From assembly GCA_022041995.1 (NCBI GenBank), contig CP074387.1:1-32064 (forward strand): a DNA stretch of 32,064 nucleotides, given 5' to 3'. This DNA comes from Cupriavidus necator. Its GTDB lineage: Bacteria > Pseudomonadota > Gammaproteobacteria > Burkholderiales > Burkholderiaceae. Position numbers and translations under genes: made by a program. Position 1 is the first letter of the stretch, and each line of letters starts with the position of its first letter. Shown here piece after piece: positions 31,283 through 32,064 of this stretch. A model generated the notes under the pieces. It ran no database searches. It was not told the origin of the DNA and saw only the letters and a program-made list of their open reading frames with translations.

Positions 31283-31468
31283 ATGAGCAAGGATAAATGT
31301 ACAACTGGTTGCGAGTTTCGGTTGAAGCGATCTGGCGGCGGTCAACGGAATTGGCAAGCAGGCGAGACCAGCCGCGTCGAGATGGGCGACGAGGCAGTTT
31401 TGCGTTGTCACGGATGCATTTCCGCAGGGGGAGGACGAACGGGACCACGGCGCGCTGCGCCGTACTGA
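31283..31468 (+). CDS. Small hypothetical ORF (MSKDKC...)
   Basis: This 61-residue frame opens with ATG 31283 and is divergent from the ART-like effector. It has two Cys pairs (CTTGC near residue 6 and CHGC near residue 42), which could form a small zinc site. No strong ribosome binding site is present. Only the first six codons are shared with copy A, where a different sequence follows. I do not recognise it; it may be a chance ORF. Confidence 0.3.
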   Translation: MSKDKCTTGCEFRLKRSGGGQRNWQAGETSRVEMGDEAVLRCHGCISAGGGRTGPRRAAPY

Positions 31469-31490
31469 AGCATGGACCTTAACTGCCAGC

Positions 31491-31735
31491 TCAACTACCG
31501 CAATAGTGCCGTAGATTTATCATGGTGTAGGCCATGGTCTTGAATGCGTAGTGCAACTGACTGATGCGATCGAAGCGAAGTAGCAAGCGACGAAACTTAT
31601 CTTCCCATGCGAACACGCGCTCGATGGTACGAAACCGCTCTTTAAAAATGGTCAGATCGAACAGCGCCTTGCGACCTCGCTTAGGAACGTGCTCGAAATA
31701 ACTTCCCGCTATGCGGCGTTCCGTGAGCGGATGCT
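31491..31735 (-). pseudogene. IS5-type transposase, C-terminal fragment
   Basis: KRGRKALFDLTIFKERFRTI followed by ERVFAWEDKFRRLLLRFDRI and ending AYTMINLRHYC is the C-terminal end of a DDE_Tnp_1 transposase of the IS5 superfamily, including the helix after the catalytic Glu. The N-terminal two-thirds is missing; upstream it abuts an ISAzo13-type 3' end. The normal C-terminus (NLRHYC...) suggests the right end of the original element is kept. Confidence 0.75.
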
Positions 31736-32064
31736 GTAGTTCCACGCAGGCAAGGTTGAGTCGTACTCGATGTTCAGTGAAGCACGGACGCAACGAGTGA
31801 CTGTCCGTCCGGCTTCATAGACTCCGTCAAGAATGTCAGCAGTAACTTTCAGTCCGGTTTTTGTGCAGGCTTTTTCGATCAGTTCACGAACCAGACTAAC
31901 GCTGCTGAAGACTACGCCAGCACAGGCTCGCGTAATGTGTTGGAAACACGCGGTGCTCGATCGGATTATGTTTCGCAGCAGTATGTGGGCGTAGTGGGCC
32001 ACCCGGATTTCCAGTCCGAGCCGGTCTGCCAGATCTTGCAGATCCGCTTTGAAAAGCCACGAAT
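31709..32064 (-). pseudogene. ISAzo13-family transposase, C-terminal part (continues past window end)
   Basis: From the right edge the frame reads SWLFKADLQDLADRLGLEI and RVAHYA, shifts briefly to PHTAAKHNPIEHRVFP (near 31925-31985), then returns to QHITRACAGVVFSS and ends LPAWNYSIRSRNAA at 31709. The HY..K.NPIEHR-F-HITRAC order and the WNY ending are typical of ISAzo13 transposases, with Glu of NPIEH as the expected catalytic residue. The two compensating frame changes are either sequencing errors or decay. The rest of the gene lies outside the window. Confidence 0.7.

Larger units (their letters stand above)
22161..31300 (-). repeat. Effector cassette copy C (~9.1 kb)
   Basis: The full cassette on the minus strand, tail to tail with B across IS630 and a direct repeat of A. 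Relative to A it lacks ~95 bases of spacer next to the 54-base hairpin. Homology with A ends at ~31300. Confidence 0.93.

Overview
The window suggests a plant-associated, GC-rich proteobacterium with an Hrp type III secretion system. The best fit is the Ralstonia solanacearum species complex or a close Burkholderiaceae relative; Xanthomonas is the alternative. Two effector families and a promoter motif point there: a giant SKWP-repeat effector (RipS in Ralstonia, XopAD in Xanthomonas), a small myristoylation-motif effector with an ADP-ribosyltransferase-like signature, and a perfect hrpII/PIP box (TTCG-N16-TTCG) upstream of the small effector. No housekeeping gene is present.

The layout is one ~9 kb effector cassette present three times. 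Each cassette reads PIP box, small ART-like effector, ~0.5 kb spacer, then a ~7.9 kb SKWP gene. Copy A (1-8929, minus) runs off the left edge. Copy B (11890-20991, plus) is inverted relative to A. Copy C (22161-31300, minus) is inverted relative to B. A and B lie head to head around a transposon scar: an intact IS1595-family element (8970-10075, with an 8-bp target duplication) and a frameshifted second transposase (10183-11661). B and C lie tail to tail around one IS630-family element (20994-22158), which sits exactly where both SKWP genes end. The right edge (31491-32064) holds the abutting 3' ends of an IS5-type and an ISAzo13-type transposase.

The small effector is identical at protein level in all three copies and shares one apparent -1 frameshift near its 3' end. 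The SKWP genes differ in the order and number of their ~42/46-residue repeats, and each is broken by single-base indels. In A these indels become much denser toward position 1, which looks more like low-quality contig-end consensus than decay. Read across the indels, the composite SKWP protein is ~2,620 residues: a disordered Pro/Arg/Ser-rich N-terminus; a helical region; 9 or 10 canonical SKWP repeats with degenerate flanking repeats; a long C-terminal half not explained by the SKWP name; and a last segment cut by IS630.

That C-terminal half holds the most interesting signal. Residues ~1500-1880 carry, in order, motifs resembling the eukaryotic RNA-silencing RNA-dependent RNA polymerase family (KGML-P, S-x-x-x-L-K, DxDGD, LGxxA, TDxxKxxTG). 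Residues ~2010-2355 carry two tandem RelA/SpoT-synthetase-like modules, each with a K-S-x-x-S-[LI]-x-x-K-L or KKS-I-x-x-K-L stretch, a D-x-L-R-Y stretch and a W-E-I-Q-F-H-T signature. Both assignments come from motif reading and need profile or structure comparison.
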